Shown: positions 25,397 to 36,338, counted from the first letter of the stretch. The stretch is 64,000 nt of DNA from Mytilus californianus (GCF_021869535.1 NW_026262668.1:74111558-74175557); one strand, 5' to 3'. Numbers and translations: made by a program. Notes: generated by a model not told the origin, from the sequence alone.

Positions 25397-25440
25397 GCAT
25401 CACTGATGAGTCTTATGTAGACGAAACGCGCGTCTGGTGT
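25397..25440 (+). ncRNA. Type I hammerhead ribozyme, unit 4 (covarying stem I)
   Basis: Stem I is GCATCA with TGGTGT: the G-C pair of units 1 and 2 is replaced by A-U. This compensatory change restores the helix. Core and stems II and III are intact; predicted cleavage after C25434. Confidence 0.9.
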
Positions 25441-25751
25441 ATTTAATTATAATCCTGGTACCTTTGATAACTATTTTCACCACTGGGTCGATGCCACTGC
25501 TGGTGGACGTTTCGTCCCGAGGGTATGACTAGCCCAGTAGTCAGCACTTCGGTGTTGACATGAATATCAATTATATGGTCATTTTTATAAATTTCTTGTT
25601 TACAAAATTTTGAATTTTTCGAAAAAACTAAGGATTTTCTTATCCCAATCATAGATTACCTTAGCCGTATTTGGCACAACTTTTTAGAATTTTTGGTCCT
25701 AAATGCTCTTCAACTTTGTACTTGTTAGGCTTTATAACTATTTTGATCTGA

Positions 25752-25798
25752 GCATCACTGATGAGTCTTCTTATGTAGACGAAACGCGCGTCTGGCGT
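25752..25798 (+). ncRNA. Type I hammerhead ribozyme, unit 5 (longer stem II)
   Basis: Core intact; stem II has a 3-base insertion (GTCT-TCTTATGT-AGAC), a duplication of TCT that only enlarges the loop. Stem I again has the A-C mismatch. Predicted cleavage after C25792. Confidence 0.85.
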
Positions 25799-25859
25799 AT
25801 TAAATTATAATCCTGGTACCTTTGATAACTATTTGTCTGTAGCGATTTTGGGGTGCATG

Positions 25860-26010
25860 GTTGCCACTTGTTATACCCTAAAAGAGGGACGAAAGATACC
25901 AGAGGGACATTCAAACTCATAGATCGAAAACAAACTGACAACGCCATGGCCAAAATAAAAGAAAAAAAGACAAATAATAGTACAGATGACACAACATAGG
26001 ATACTAAAGT
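25860..26010 (-). repeat. Small dispersed repeat R2
   Basis: Contains AAGAGGGACGAAAGATACCA, GAGGGACATTCAAACTCATA and CTGACAACGCCATGGC. The same element occurs inverted at about 60176-60330, where it interrupts a reverse-transcriptase pseudogene, and its end is seen near 15215-15265. Confidence 0.65.
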
Positions 26011-26339
26011 CTAAGCAACACGAACCCCACCAAAACTGGGGGTGATCTCAGGTGATTCTATAGAAAGTGCGGTAATATAATCCGTATGTCGGCAATTATT
26101 TATATTTCCTTGTTCATTTTAGGCACAAATTTAATGAAAAATAATCATTTATATTGTAATTCCATTTTTTAACGTTTATTATTTTTTTTTAATTTAAAAA
26201 GGAAATAATATTGATTTTAACCTAAATTAAGAGAATGCGATTCAAAATGACACTCGAAAAGTTAGTGTTGTCATCTATTTTATATGTTAAGTTAAGGCGA
26301 CAGTAGTTTATCGATGATTTAATCCCGTAAATTGATCTG

Positions 26340-26590
26340 AGATAAACGAATGTAACAAACAAGAACTGAGGACATCGCAGGAACTCCTACAGGAGCCAGA
26401 CCTGTAGCGTCGACAGGCTATGCTAGCATCACCCACCATACGAATTCACACTCAGTAAAAATGTCACGATCGGGAATACACACAATGAATAAAACAACAG
26501 ATCAGACGACTATACTGGTATCCAAAGATCTAAAACCGCGAAAACTGGTCGATAGGTATTGAGGGTTATAAAAGCATTAAGAACGACAGT
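26340..26590 (+). repeat. Dispersed repeat R3
   Basis: Shared with 28590-28900 and parts of 54160-55110: a GTCGACAGG block near the start, ATGTCACGATCGGGAATA, and CAGACGACTATACTGGTAT. Non-coding. Confidence 0.6.
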
Positions 26591-26656
26591 TTTATAAAAT
26601 AATGTCACCATGAAATATAGTCCGTTGGACAAAATTTCTTATAAAATATAGTAAGT

Positions 26657-26712
26657 AGACACTACTTCATAATGAAATGTCCAGGACAGTATTTCATTAT
26701 GAAATAGTGTCT
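26657..26712. repeat. Near-perfect hairpin, 22-bp stem
   Basis: Arms AGACACTACTTCATAATG... and ...CATTATGAAATAGTGTCT pair with one mismatch around a 12-base loop. The flanks (26590-26840) are built from further variants of TTTCATTATGAAATA and GTCCATGACA. Confidence 0.75.
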
Positions 26713-26849
26713 TTGTCCATGAAATTTTGCCACATCCTTCTAAACAATATATCACTATGAAATACTGCCGATGATAACATTTTACTGCAAAATTCTGTCC
26801 ATGACAATATTTCACTGTGAAATACTGTTGTATAAATTAATTTCTCAAT

Positions 26850-28580
26850 CTAAATATGTCTTCCCTGAGAAATCCTCTACCATTGAATTGTTTTCTTAAC
26901 ATAACATTAGGAATATATTTCATAAGTTTTTATAAAATATGAAGTAACCTTTCTTCTGATAACTCTTTTTTGAATTTCGGAAATTGTTTTTATGATTCTC
27001 AGAAATTCCTTCTGATAAAGTTAATGACTAAGATCTTGAAAAGTATCTTGTATTCATGCCATTCATGATGATCAAAACTAGTTTACTGTTTATTACTGAA
27101 TCTATTTATTACTTTGGGTTTGTTTGTGTTTGCTATTGTCAATAAAAAAAAACTGTTTAATGATATTATTATTCAAATTATTATATGTTTATAATCTCCC
27201 TTTCTTGAGACAAAATTTCATGACAATATATATATAAAATATTTTCTCAATATTTACAAAATATATTACTTGGATACCTCCCTTTAACAAACAAAAACAA
27301 AAAAATATCAATTTATCAAGTATTGTTTGTATGTAGATAAAATTTCATAAGGAAACTTGTCCTTTTCTTGACATTTTTTCATAGATGGGACCAAAATTTA
27401 ATACTCGTGAAAAAATAAAATAACAAAAATACAGAATTCCAAGGAAAATTCAAAACGAAAATTCCCTTATCAAATGGCAAAATCAAAAGCTCACACACAT
27501 CAAACGAATGGGGCCATTATATCTTAGGACAATATTTTGCTTCACACGACCAACTCATTTTTAGTGTACATAGCATTTAACTTTTCTTCTCACATTCAAA
27601 GATCAAATTATACTAGCTAGTTTTGTTTTTCTGCAAGTTATTCCGGTTTTCGTTTCCCCTTTTATATTTTGTACAAAATATGGGAATATTGCAGAAAACA
27701 GCTGACAATTAAGTTTGAATTGAGAGAAAAAATGAAAAACAACTTGATAATGGAGTAAGTTAGGTAAGGGTCCGATTAGTAAGTTCAATGCTTCAAAATA
27801 AAAAATGTTTTATTTTGATGTAAAGACATTTGAGAAAGTTCAATAAAACTTTTTTTGTCCAAGTTTTATTTTAAAGCATTGATTCTTACATCCAAAATAG
27901 GCCAAAAATAGAGAAATTTGCAAAATTAGACAAAATCATACGGATTTCAACCAAATTAAGGCCTAGAAAACAAAGCGTACAGGCGTCGACAAACTCAATA
28001 TTCAAGTCAGATATGTTAAATGTTATAACAAACATTATTTGAAAATATCTTTTTTTCGACGTATGCGCTCCCTGTTTCCTGCCAAAAAAATCTATGGAAA
28101 TCCCGTTTTCATTGAATTTTCGTTGAAAATCAGAATGAGTGCTATTTGTGACGTCATGAATTGACGCAAGTACGTAAATTCATAAAAGGACAATTTAAGA
28201 AATGTTTGTTATAAATCATGTCAGTATCGAAGTATTGACTACTGAGCTGATACTGAGAAGTCTATTGGGAATAAAAATTGTTTTGACTTGAAAATTTGAA
28301 ACTGAAAAGTTTTAACAAGAGAATGTCACTACCGTTGTTTGATAATTGCTATCATTACCGTTTATTTATTTATTAAAGTTATTTCAGAAACAAATATTAC
28401 AGTAAGTATGTATATTCGTATTATTGAATGTAATACCAATTTAAATGACAGTAAATGGTTGATATTTTTAATTATTTTTACATTATTACGTAGCGTTGCA
28501 ACTTGTATTTATGCTGAAAAGTTAGGTTAAATAAGAGAAGAGAAAACAATAGTTTACCGATGTTATTATTTCATAACTAC
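26850..28580. other. Non-coding, with a short R4 repeat fragment
   Basis: AT-rich sequence. 27418-27520 is a fragment of dispersed repeat R4 (AAATACAGAATTCCAAGG, CAAATGGCAAAATCAAAAGC). Nothing else is recognised. Confidence 0.4.
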
Positions 28581-28589
28581 ATTATGAAG

Positions 28590-28900
28590 ATACAAACCAA
28601 GATAGAAAAAAACCCCTATGGAATCGTATTTACTTCAAATGTAGCGCGACCGAGTGCGTCGACAGGTTAATTATCACCTGTAATGCATGCATCACCAGTT
28701 ACGTGAATAAAAACTCAATCAAAATGTCATTATAGGGAATAAGATATTGATAAATTGACATATCAGACGACTATTCTGGTATGGTAAGATCAAAGTCCGC
28801 GAAAACGCAAAATCATGTATTTCTTAATCTATGATATAGAAACATCGTATCGTCAACCAAGTCGATAGGGTGACAGTAAAACTTATATTGTATCTGTTTC
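28590..28900 (+). repeat. Dispersed repeat R3, second copy
   Basis: Matches 26340-26590 at GTCGACAGGTTAATTATCACC, TGCATGCATCACC, AATGTCATTATAGGGAATA and CAGACGACTATTCTGGTAT, with many substitutions. Confidence 0.55.
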
Positions 28901-29173
28901 TGTCGTTCTTCCTCAAAAACCTGCTATAAATTCATGCTCTTGTAGTTTAAACATATTTTATTTGCAAAAAAAAATCACAAAAAGGATTAGACACAAGTTA
29001 GTCCAACTTAGATCGTCTTCTCCTAAGATACAATATTAGACAATAGAATTTAATTGCATGCAAATATCAAATTTATTATTACACAATATATAATCAAACA
29101 TCTGTAATTTCAATGACATATTAAGAAACAGTATAGAAAAGGAGAAAGATAGGAAGAAGGAAAAACAGAATAT

Positions 29174-29200
29174 ATGCATGTGTGTGTGTGTGTGTGTGTT
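29174..29200 (+). repeat. (TG)n microsatellite
   Basis: About eleven TG dinucleotides following GCA. Confidence 0.85.
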
Positions 29201-29225
29201 GATCACATTCAGCTTATACACATTA

Positions 29226-29965
29226 TTAAACAAGGAACATTTTGGTCTTTTTTATATAACCAAAAACATTTCTAAATATTTCTTCATTTTGCTCATTTGT
29301 CAGATTTATACTACCAGATGTTAAAATCGCTAGATCCAACACAAGGTCATCTGGTAACCAACTAAGACTATTCCTAAGAATGTGACGTAAATTTATATAC
29401 ATATATAAAAGACATTTAAAGAAGAAATGATTAGAATCTTCGCGGGGATTCCCACAGCGACAAGATGGATCTGATACAATATTTATTTGAAAGAGATCAT
29501 AATTAAGGAATGTAGCTGAACATCTAAATTGCGTTAAAATAATATTAAGATTTCTTGGACCAAATGCAAAGTAACAAGGCACCGTTTTATTACCTACTGT
29601 AGAACTCTTTTCTAATTTATTTTTAAATTGTGATAAAGGTCTGTTTTTCGCACGGATATGTCCAATCTATTCCATTGCCTAATAGTTGATGGGATAAACG
29701 AGTCACTACTTATCGAAAGTCTACAAAAAGGTAACATAATATCATCACCATTTCTTAAAGGATATGTAGTTGTACTTTGTATCGATGGCGGAATCAATTC
29801 ACAAAAATAATTAGGGGCTTTTCCGTTATACGCGTTATAAAGCATTTGCAGTTTTCTTCTTCGGCGACGGTCTTGAAGATATTCCCATCTAATTTCTTTA
29901 TAAATATTATTTTTATTTGTAAAAAATGGTAAGCCAGTTACAATTCTTGCAATGCTCTTGTATAA
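29226..29965 (-). pseudogene. LINE ORF2 C-terminal fragment
   Basis: Minus strand. The N-terminal part reads ARIVTGLPFFTNKNNIYKE and RRRRRKLQMLYNAYNGKAPNY, the typical region after the RT palm of invertebrate LINEs. After a one-base deletion near 29607 the frame continues with FGPRNLNIILTQFRCSATFL and the Cys/His segment CRCGNPREDSNHFFFKC. It ends at a natural stop, at 29226. The 5' side is cut at about 29965, where an R4 repeat starts. Only the C-terminal 250 or so residues remain, without the catalytic RT boxes. Confidence 0.8.
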
Positions 29966-30120
29966 ATTAGGAAAAAAGTAAAATAACAAAAATACCGAAC
30001 TACAAGGAAATTCAAAACTGAAAGTCCTTTATCAAAGGGCAAAACTAAAAGCTCAAACACATGAAACGAATGGAAAACAACTGTCATATTCCTGCCTTGG
30101 TACAGGCATTTCCTTATGTA
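29966..30120 (+). repeat. Dispersed repeat R4
   Basis: AAATACCGAACTACAAGG, GGGCAAAACTAAAAGCTC, CTGTCATATTCCTGCCTTGG. It matches 33480-33780 and, inverted, 63390-63690. Confidence 0.7.
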
Positions 30121-30124
30121 GAAA

Positions 30125-31255
30125 ATAGGAGCTCAACTCGAGCTGCAAATAATTAAAAGTCCGTAAAGATGAACATGCACTCGGATAAACAATAGATCAT
30201 CCCAAACAATCAATACGTTTGTTTAACGCTTCAATTTATGCCTTTTTGTGACATGATCGGACTTACGTACATATAGTCGATATTCTAATATTTTAAATAT
30301 TTGTTAATCTAAAAACCAAGAAATCTTTAAATGTAAGGAAAGACTTATAAGCTTATAAAATTAAAGTTTATATCTATTCTTTTCTATATCTTTAATGATA
30401 TATGAATTAAGACGGCAGTAGTTAACCGATTTTCAAATCTCTTGATATGAAACGGTAATTTTGATCTGAACAGCTCTTTAAAAACTGAACAATAAATTAT
30501 AACGTCATTTTCAGTCTTTCCGTCAATATTCAGACATTTGATAAAGAGAAGTACACCCAAAACACTAAATCTACGGAAATATGTAGGATACGTAAAGCTT
30601 GTTTAGTCTAACGTAAATGAATAAAAGTCAACGAAATGGTTATTCATGGTGGCTCCCTTGTTTCATTTTTCAATGTTGTCATCCTTTTCTTGTTAAAGAA
30701 TGAGTTGAATTGCAAGTCAATAATACAAAGATGTTTTTTGATTTTTGACAAAGTTGAACCAAACTCACTGCTAATAGAAAAATTTTATTTCTTCTTTCAG
30801 TATTTATAACTGTTTGAAATGAAAAAAAAAACTGTTTTTGTCGAATTCGTAACTAATGCCAATGTAAACGGAAATAATCAAAGATCTACAATCAACATGG
30901 AATTTTCTAAATAAAAAAATGGTTGAAGACCGTATGTGGACATCTGAATGTCTTGTGTTGCTTTATTTTGTCGTTTGGTTTCTGTCATATATACCAAACA
31001 TCTCCTTTTATTCATATTTATCTATACATGTTCTCTATGTAAGTCCGAATTATACCATTCATTCACCTCTTGAAAAGATTTAAAACGTTAATCCTTAATG
31101 ACTGTTACCTTGTGAGCTATCACGTTAAAAATCCGGCTCAGCGTGTCGGTCTAGTATAGTATTTCCTGCTTTCTTCTGAGGGTTGATTTTAAAGGTATAA
31201 TCAGTAGCACAATTTGCAACTATATTAGAAATAATTAAAAAGGATATCAATTTTA
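30125..31255. other. Non-coding, nothing recognised
   Basis: AT-rich sequence with stops in all frames and no visible domain or repeat boundary. Confidence 0.4.
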
Positions 31256-31298
31256 AGGTATTATTGGCTACTTTAACTTTAAACTTTTTTCGATACGA

Positions 31299-31334
31299 GC
31301 GTCACTGATGAGTCTTGAGACGAATAGCGCGTAC
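31299..31334 (+). ncRNA. Decayed hammerhead ribozyme, single copy
   Basis: GCGTCA, CTGATGA (31305-31311) and a shortened stem II GTCT-TG-AGAC are intact, but the following GAAT and GCGCGTAC have lost base A15.1 and the stem I 3' strand. It sits in a single diverged unit of the 24-kb family (31255-31370). Confidence 0.55.
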
Positions 31335-32152
31335 AAAGTTATAAGCTTGGTATCTTTGATGAGTTTATTTTTGCATCAAACATTTACATAAAGTTTTTAT
31401 GAAAGTCATTATTTAAGTTTTTATTTATTTATGAATAACTGTACTGAGAATTAAAATTTGTAATCACATCGGAATATTATTTTGAGAATTTTTCGAAAAG
31501 TTCTCTGATTTTTCATAAATTTGATGTAAAATTACGGCTGCTATGAATACTATAAACACGACCAATATGGAGATATCCATTCTACCATTTGACTTTAATT
31601 CCTAAAACAGAATGATAAAGTACTTCTATCGTGTCCTGGTCTTTATTATAAAAAGTAACAAAATCAGAAGATTTAGTATTGCTGATCGCTTGTATTGGAA
31701 TGAATATAACCGTTTTCCCTATATGACAAAACGTGTACAAAATGTGACAAAATTGTTAAAAACTTTCTTAATGTAAAAACGACTTTCCGAAAGTGAAATT
31801 ACAGATAAATCTAATCATGTCAAATTTCTATAAGTTTCGTAAAATTGGTGTTTTTCTTTCGTTATTTACTTTGAAATTGAAATATCGGTAAAAAAAAATC
31901 TCCAAATTCTTATTTCTATCTCACATAATTAGTTGTTTAATTACTGTAGATCAATACTGTTCTAAAAATGCGTTTATACCTGAAAGAAATTTGAGTGTGA
32001 TACTGTTAAGTGTGTATACTATTATAATTCAATTTTGGATGAAACACGTCTTCTGATTGGCTGAAAGTTTTTTGTCTATCAACTATTAGATATATTTTGT
32101 CATATGACCGTGACGTCATAAACGTTTTGTCATGATTTACCCCGTAAAAATG

Positions 32153-32255
32153 AAACTATTCTTTATCACACATTTTATCTTAATTAAGGAATCACTGTAA
32201 TATTTTTTCTGTCTTTGAAAAAATAACCTCAAAAATGTGTCATAAAGAATAGTTT
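32153..32255. repeat. Inverted repeat, 24-bp arms
   Basis: AAACTATTCTTTATCACAC... at 32153 and its complement ending at 32255 differ at one base, around a 55-bp centre. It lies in a MITE-like segment containing TGACGTCATAAACGTTT. Confidence 0.7.
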
Positions 32256-32639
32256 AATGAATCTTGGATCATGTAAACTCTTACAACCTATATTTTAATG
32301 TTTTTGTATTTTGAACATGTATAACACTTTATCATGAATAAAAGTCAGTTTAAAGCATATCACATCGTCTAAAGTAATGAAGGCTGTCTATTTAGACATT
32401 TTCGGGCGTTTAATAGGTAACAGACGGGCAAATCTGTTGTTGCATATTACTAAACATGGTGCTTTCAAAGTTTTAAAAAGACGCATGACCGTATTTCATG
32501 TATAACATATGAACAATATGTTAATTTATTTTTTAAGATTTGAAAAAAAAATGGTTTATAATACTCACATGATTAGATTGTTTTTGTTTTTCAAATCGTG
32601 ATTCTGAACAGTCATTGGCTTTATACGGTTTATTAAAAA

Positions 32640-32715
32640 AGTCGATACTTCCCATATATAGCTTTATATAGTGTACGTTTTGCTATTTTCCGGATTTTCT
32701 GTTCCAGTTTATTTA
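32640..32715 (+). promoter_or_regulatory. Partial copy of promoter-like module
   Basis: Carries ACTTCCCATATATAGC, TTTATATAGTGTACG and TTTCCGGATTTTCTGTTCCAG, also found at 32887 and 37801. It breaks off before the ETS-like and exon-like part. Confidence 0.4.
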
Positions 32716-32717
32716 CA

Positions 32718-33380
32718 AATCATTTTTTTGCTAATATTTTAACAACATTTTAAAATAATATTATGAAAACATTTGCGCAAAATCATTTAATAGAAATTTT
32801 TCAACAATATTTTGCAAACATTCATTTAGGTTATGAAAAAAAACTTTATTTTATCAAATGACAGAAACTTAAAGGTGATTGAAGCGGTACTTCCCATATA
32901 TAGCTTTATATAGTGTACGTATTGCTTTTTTCCGGATTTTCCGTTCCAGTGCCGACAACAAACGTTTACAAATTTAAAATTTAACTGTTCCCGATGACCA
33001 ACGAACATGATCCGAAGCAATTTTGGAACCAGTAACCGGAAGTTTTATTTACCGCCATGCTGTAAACAAAGACAAAGGAAACGTACAAACTAAAGCATAA
33101 CCTTATCATGCGTTAAATCTGGTAAGATATGACACTAGTTCATATTTTTAAAACATCGTAATGCTTATGGAAATATCTAAGTTAATTTGATTCATATATT
33201 CCAAAAATTAATACGAGTGTAAGCAAACACAATGCAAAAATGGGGTGGAGGGGTGATGATTTAGTCAGTGTCTATATGTTGTGATTTTTATGTCAAATAA
33301 ACATTCATTAAGATGTATACAAAAGGGATTAAACTTAAGGGTTATTTATATATTTCAAACATATTTAGAATGTGGATGAC
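32718..33380 (+). promoter_or_regulatory. Promoter-like module with 5' exon, copy 1
   Basis: A 0.65-kb segment repeated directly at 37637-38265. In order: TATA-like CCATATATAGCTTTATATAG (near 32893), TTTCCGGATTTTCCGTTCC, an ETS-type site ACCGGAAGT (near 33034), a YY1-like CCGCCATGCTG, and a consensus splice donor CTG/GTAAGATATG (near 33120). Both ATGs in the presumed exon are followed by early stops, so it would be a 5' UTR exon. Which transcript it serves is unknown; copy 2 lies upstream of the exons at 38672. Confidence 0.5.
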
Positions 33381-33479
33381 TTTTCTTAAAGAAGACACAT
33401 TTTCCAAAAAACTGATTTATGACTAAGATATTGCTGACGATCTGTGTATTATTCCGAGTAGCTACTTAAAAAGTAAAAT

Positions 33480-33860
33480 CACAAAAATACTGAACTCCGA
33501 GGAAAATTCAAAAAGGAAAGTCCCCAATCAAATGGCAAAATCAAAAGTTCAAACACATCAAACGAATGGATAACAACTGTCATATTCCTGACTTAGTACA
33601 GGCATTTTCTTATGTAGAAAATGGTGGATTGAACCTGGTTTTATAGCTAGCTAAACCTCTCACTTGTATGACAGTCGCATCAAATTCCATTATATTGACA
33701 ACGATGCGTGAACAAAACAAACAGACACATTAGGTAAAAATGTCAAAAATAGGGTTACAGCAGTCAACATTGTGTTATCATCTTAATCACTATAAAAACA
33801 AACAAATGTAACGAAGAAGCATAAAAAGGCATACATCAAATTTAACATCTTCATTTTGCT
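33480..33860 (+). repeat. Dispersed repeat R4
   Basis: AAATACTGAACTCCGAGG, CAAATGGCAAAATCAAAAG, GTACAGGCATTTTCTTATG, GACAGTCGCATCAAATTCC, AACAAACAGACACATTAGG. It is inserted into block B and is the inverse of 63290-63690. Confidence 0.75.
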
Positions 33861-33964
33861 TATATTATACGATTTTATTTATCTATGTAAAATCCACCCA
33901 TAAAGGATGGAAGGTTAAAAGTAATGGCCTAAATTTCGCGCGTTTAAAATTCGCACAGGTAGAC

Positions 33965-34785
33965 ATAAAATAATTTTGTCGTTCAAAGTATGACGGGATA
34001 CACAAATACAGAGTCACGTAAAATGGATATCACAAAAACAGACTTAACAGTATAAGTAATATTAATAAATAAAATAATTGTGTGGTTCAAAGTATGACGG
34101 GATACATAAGTACAGAGTCACGTCAAATGTATATCACAAAAAACAGACTTTGCAGTAAAAGTAATATTAATAAATAAAATAATTTTGTCGTTCAAAGTAT
34201 GACGGGATACATAAGCACAGAGTCATGTGAGTTCGTGGTCTAGTGGTTAAGACTGATGGCTACAGTGCTGAAGGTCCCGAGTTCGATTCTCACTCGGGGT
34301 GCTAAAAATTTCAGTACATCAGAGGGTGAAAATCACCCTCTCACACACATCTCTGGTACCCAGACCGGAGTTTAAACTAGAATGGGTACTTTGGGGGTCT
34401 CGGTTGGTCAAAGTTGCACCCAACTTTGACCTGGAGATCAATCTGCTGATATCTCTGCGGTTTCTCTGTTCCCGCCGGTGGTTCTCTCCGAGTACTTCGG
34501 CTTCCTCCACCATAATTACAGACTCTGCCCGGTGTCCTAACACTCCCTGGTGTTGGGGTGGGGATTGTCCTTGTAAATATTGAACTTTGTAACCTTGTAA
34601 ATACGTTAGTGACACATCTCTATTAATCCCGATAGGGAGTGTACATGGATTCCACTGTACCCTCGCAGCTATCGAGGGGTTCTTCGGATATCGGAGAAAT
34701 TTACCAGTACATACATACATACATGTCAAATGGATATCTCAAAACACAGACTTAACAGTAAAAGTAATATTAATAAAGACAAATA
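33965..34785 (+). repeat. Satellite with 105-bp period, about 4 copies, split by a SINE
   Basis: The phrase ATAAAATAATTTTGTCGTTC starts at 33965, 34069 and 34174 (spacing 104 and 105). Each unit continues CAAAGTATGACGGGATAC, ACAGAGTCACGT, ATGGATATCACAAAAACAG, AGTAATATTAATAA. The last unit is cut by a SINE at 34229 and resumes at 34722. Confidence 0.85.
34229..34721 (+). mobile_element. tRNA-derived SINE
   Basis: The head (34231-34303) has a tRNA-like A box GTGGTCTAGTGGTTA and a B box GAGTTCGATTC (34279-34289), so it should carry an internal RNA polymerase III promoter; the D-loop part is closest to tRNA-Glu. The body runs about 400 bp without coding content, and the 3' tail is a GTAC(ATAC)n repeat. 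It is flanked by CATGT on both sides (34224-34228 and 34722-34726), a target-site duplication that fits the consensus of the interrupted satellite unit. The anticodon arm is not well formed, so it is not a tRNA gene. Confidence 0.85.
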
Positions 34786-34786
34786 A

Positions 34787-34985
34787 AAGAATACTATAAC
34801 ACGTTATTAAGATGATAAACAACGTCAGTACGCAAAATCTATACTTCAAGACCATCGTGTATTATTTGTGAAGTTGATACGGAATATTTATCAACAAGTT
34901 CTTGGTACCTTCCGATGAACTTTTTTAGAAAAAGGACGAAACGTTCTTTGACATACCCCTGGTTCATCACCTTTCTGCTCAGACA
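34787..34985 (-). repeat. Dispersed repeat R4 distal end
   Basis: Contains TAACACGTTATTAAGATG, CTTCAAGACCATCGTGTAT, TGTGAAGTTGATACGGAATA and CAAGTTCTTGGTACCTTCC; the inverse copy is at 63040-63190. With 33480-33860 it encloses the satellite and SINE. Confidence 0.65.
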
Positions 34986-35541
34986 CTGGTGACGTTTTAC
35001 AAAATTTTTAATTTATAAAATAAGGGAGACGATACCAAGGTGCCAATCAAAAACCATCAGTCCAAAACAATTGGACAAAATTATGAAAATCTAAAATAGA
35101 AAAAAAAAACAACAACAGTGTACAAAACTCATAGATATAGCAACAAGAACCTCGCAAAAACTCGCAAGTGAACTCAGTTGTCCGCGATAGGTCAGCTGTG
35201 CTTTACCAATAAAACTCGTTTCAAAACTTAAAAAAAAACTATGATCTCTTTTCTATATAAACATTTGATGACTGAATTTGTTGCAACGTGACTAGTGCAC
35301 GTATAAAAATTATATATGTCGATTGCATACATTTTGTCTTCTTTGTCAAGGTATTTATAAGAATAAACAAAAATTGTCAAGTTGACACTTAGTCTGATCT
35401 AAGTCGTAATATATATATGTCGCATATTCTAACATTAAAATCTGAACTAATAAACAATAATACACTGTATTCCGTCTATTGATTTAAAGCAAGCAAAACC
35501 ATATTCAATTGGGTAAATTTTTTCAATAAATGTCTGTTATT

Positions 35542-36338
35542 TTAGTTGCCATGTTTCCTTTTTTCTTTTCTTAACAAATGCCATGTCGTTGTGTTCTCTA
35601 TTCGTATAAACAATGTTAGAGTACTTCCACAAATAACGCATACACCAAGAATCCAAAACCACATACTTGGATTAATGTCTACTAACTGCACCCATATCGT
35701 ATTCCATATAATGGCACCAGTATTGCCTCCAGCACCAACCAGTCCAGCAATCACCCCTACTCTTTGCCTGTTAACATAGGGAACAAGAGAATAGGTAGTT
35801 CCTTCGGAAGCTTGAACAAGGACACTACATATGGTTAAGGTGGCAATGGCAGACGGAATTGATGTCATCTGACTGAAAATAATCAGCATCACTCCCTCTC
35901 CGGCCAAACATAACTGGTGGGCTATAAGACGACCCGGAAGTTTAATCTTTTTGAATAATGCATCTGATAAACTTCCACCTAAAGCACGGGCAAAGAGATT
36001 CATGAGTCCAAACAAGGATGCAATCAGACTTGCTGTATTTTGATCTAAAACACTGCAATGGAAGTCATTTCTAACAGATGTGTCAATATGACTTACATTG
36101 CTGACTCCATTACTTATTCCATTGCTGATTTCAACTTCAGTGGTGGTTTCATTGCATCCTTCAATTTTAAACTTGTAAAGAAGATACAAGTTTAAAACTG
36201 TGTTTGTTGCAATTTCCACTCCAAAACACATTCCATACTGTACAAATAAAATAAAAACTGTAAAGACTGTCCATCCTGTACTCTGTTGTCTGTATTTGAA
36301 ATCGACAATCTTTGAATCCTCTGGCTGTAAACTTTCCT
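35542..36338 (-). CDS. Nitrate transporter exon 3 (residues 248-512)
   Basis: Acceptor TATTTTCAG at 36339-36340; 797 nt to the stop. It carries TM7 to TM12, Arg365, the second nitrate signature and a basic C terminus (RKEKRKHGN). The frame is open throughout, unlike the copy A exon. Confidence 0.93.

Larger units (their letters stand above)
24140..25835 (+). mobile_element. Retrozyme-like tandem array, 356-bp units each with a hammerhead ribozyme
   Basis: Five hammerhead motifs recur at CTGATGA positions 24335, 24691, 25047, 25403 and 25758, so the spacing is 356, 356, 356 and 355 bp. Between successive predicted cleavage sites lie four complete units: 24367-24722, 24723-25078, 25079-25434 and 25435-25792. 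Each unit also has GTCGATGCCACTGCTGGTGG, AGTCAGCACTTCGGTGTTGA, TTTCCTGTTTACAAA, TTATCCCAGGCATAGA and TGTACTTGTTTGGC in order. No protein is encoded. Tandem units of this size with type I hammerheads are the known form of animal retrozymes, whose transcripts self-cleave and circularise. The 3' end stops abruptly about 35 bp after the fifth ribozyme. Confidence 0.9.

Noticed and set aside
24140..25835. CRISPR array
   Set aside because: Repeats are 356 bp, without short repeat/unique spacer structure, in an animal genome.
24379..25992. Several minus ORFs of 68-73 residues with similar sequences
   Set aside because: They recur because the underlying DNA is the 356-bp tandem repeat; no start context or domain, and they break at unit differences.
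34231..34303. tRNA gene (tRNA-Glu-like)
   Set aside because: A and B boxes are present, but no proper acceptor and anticodon stems form, and the sequence runs into a 400-bp SINE body with target-site duplications.
34319..34729. 136-residue minus ORF
   Set aside because: It is a shadow inside the SINE; the overlapping plus ORF is equally open. No domain.
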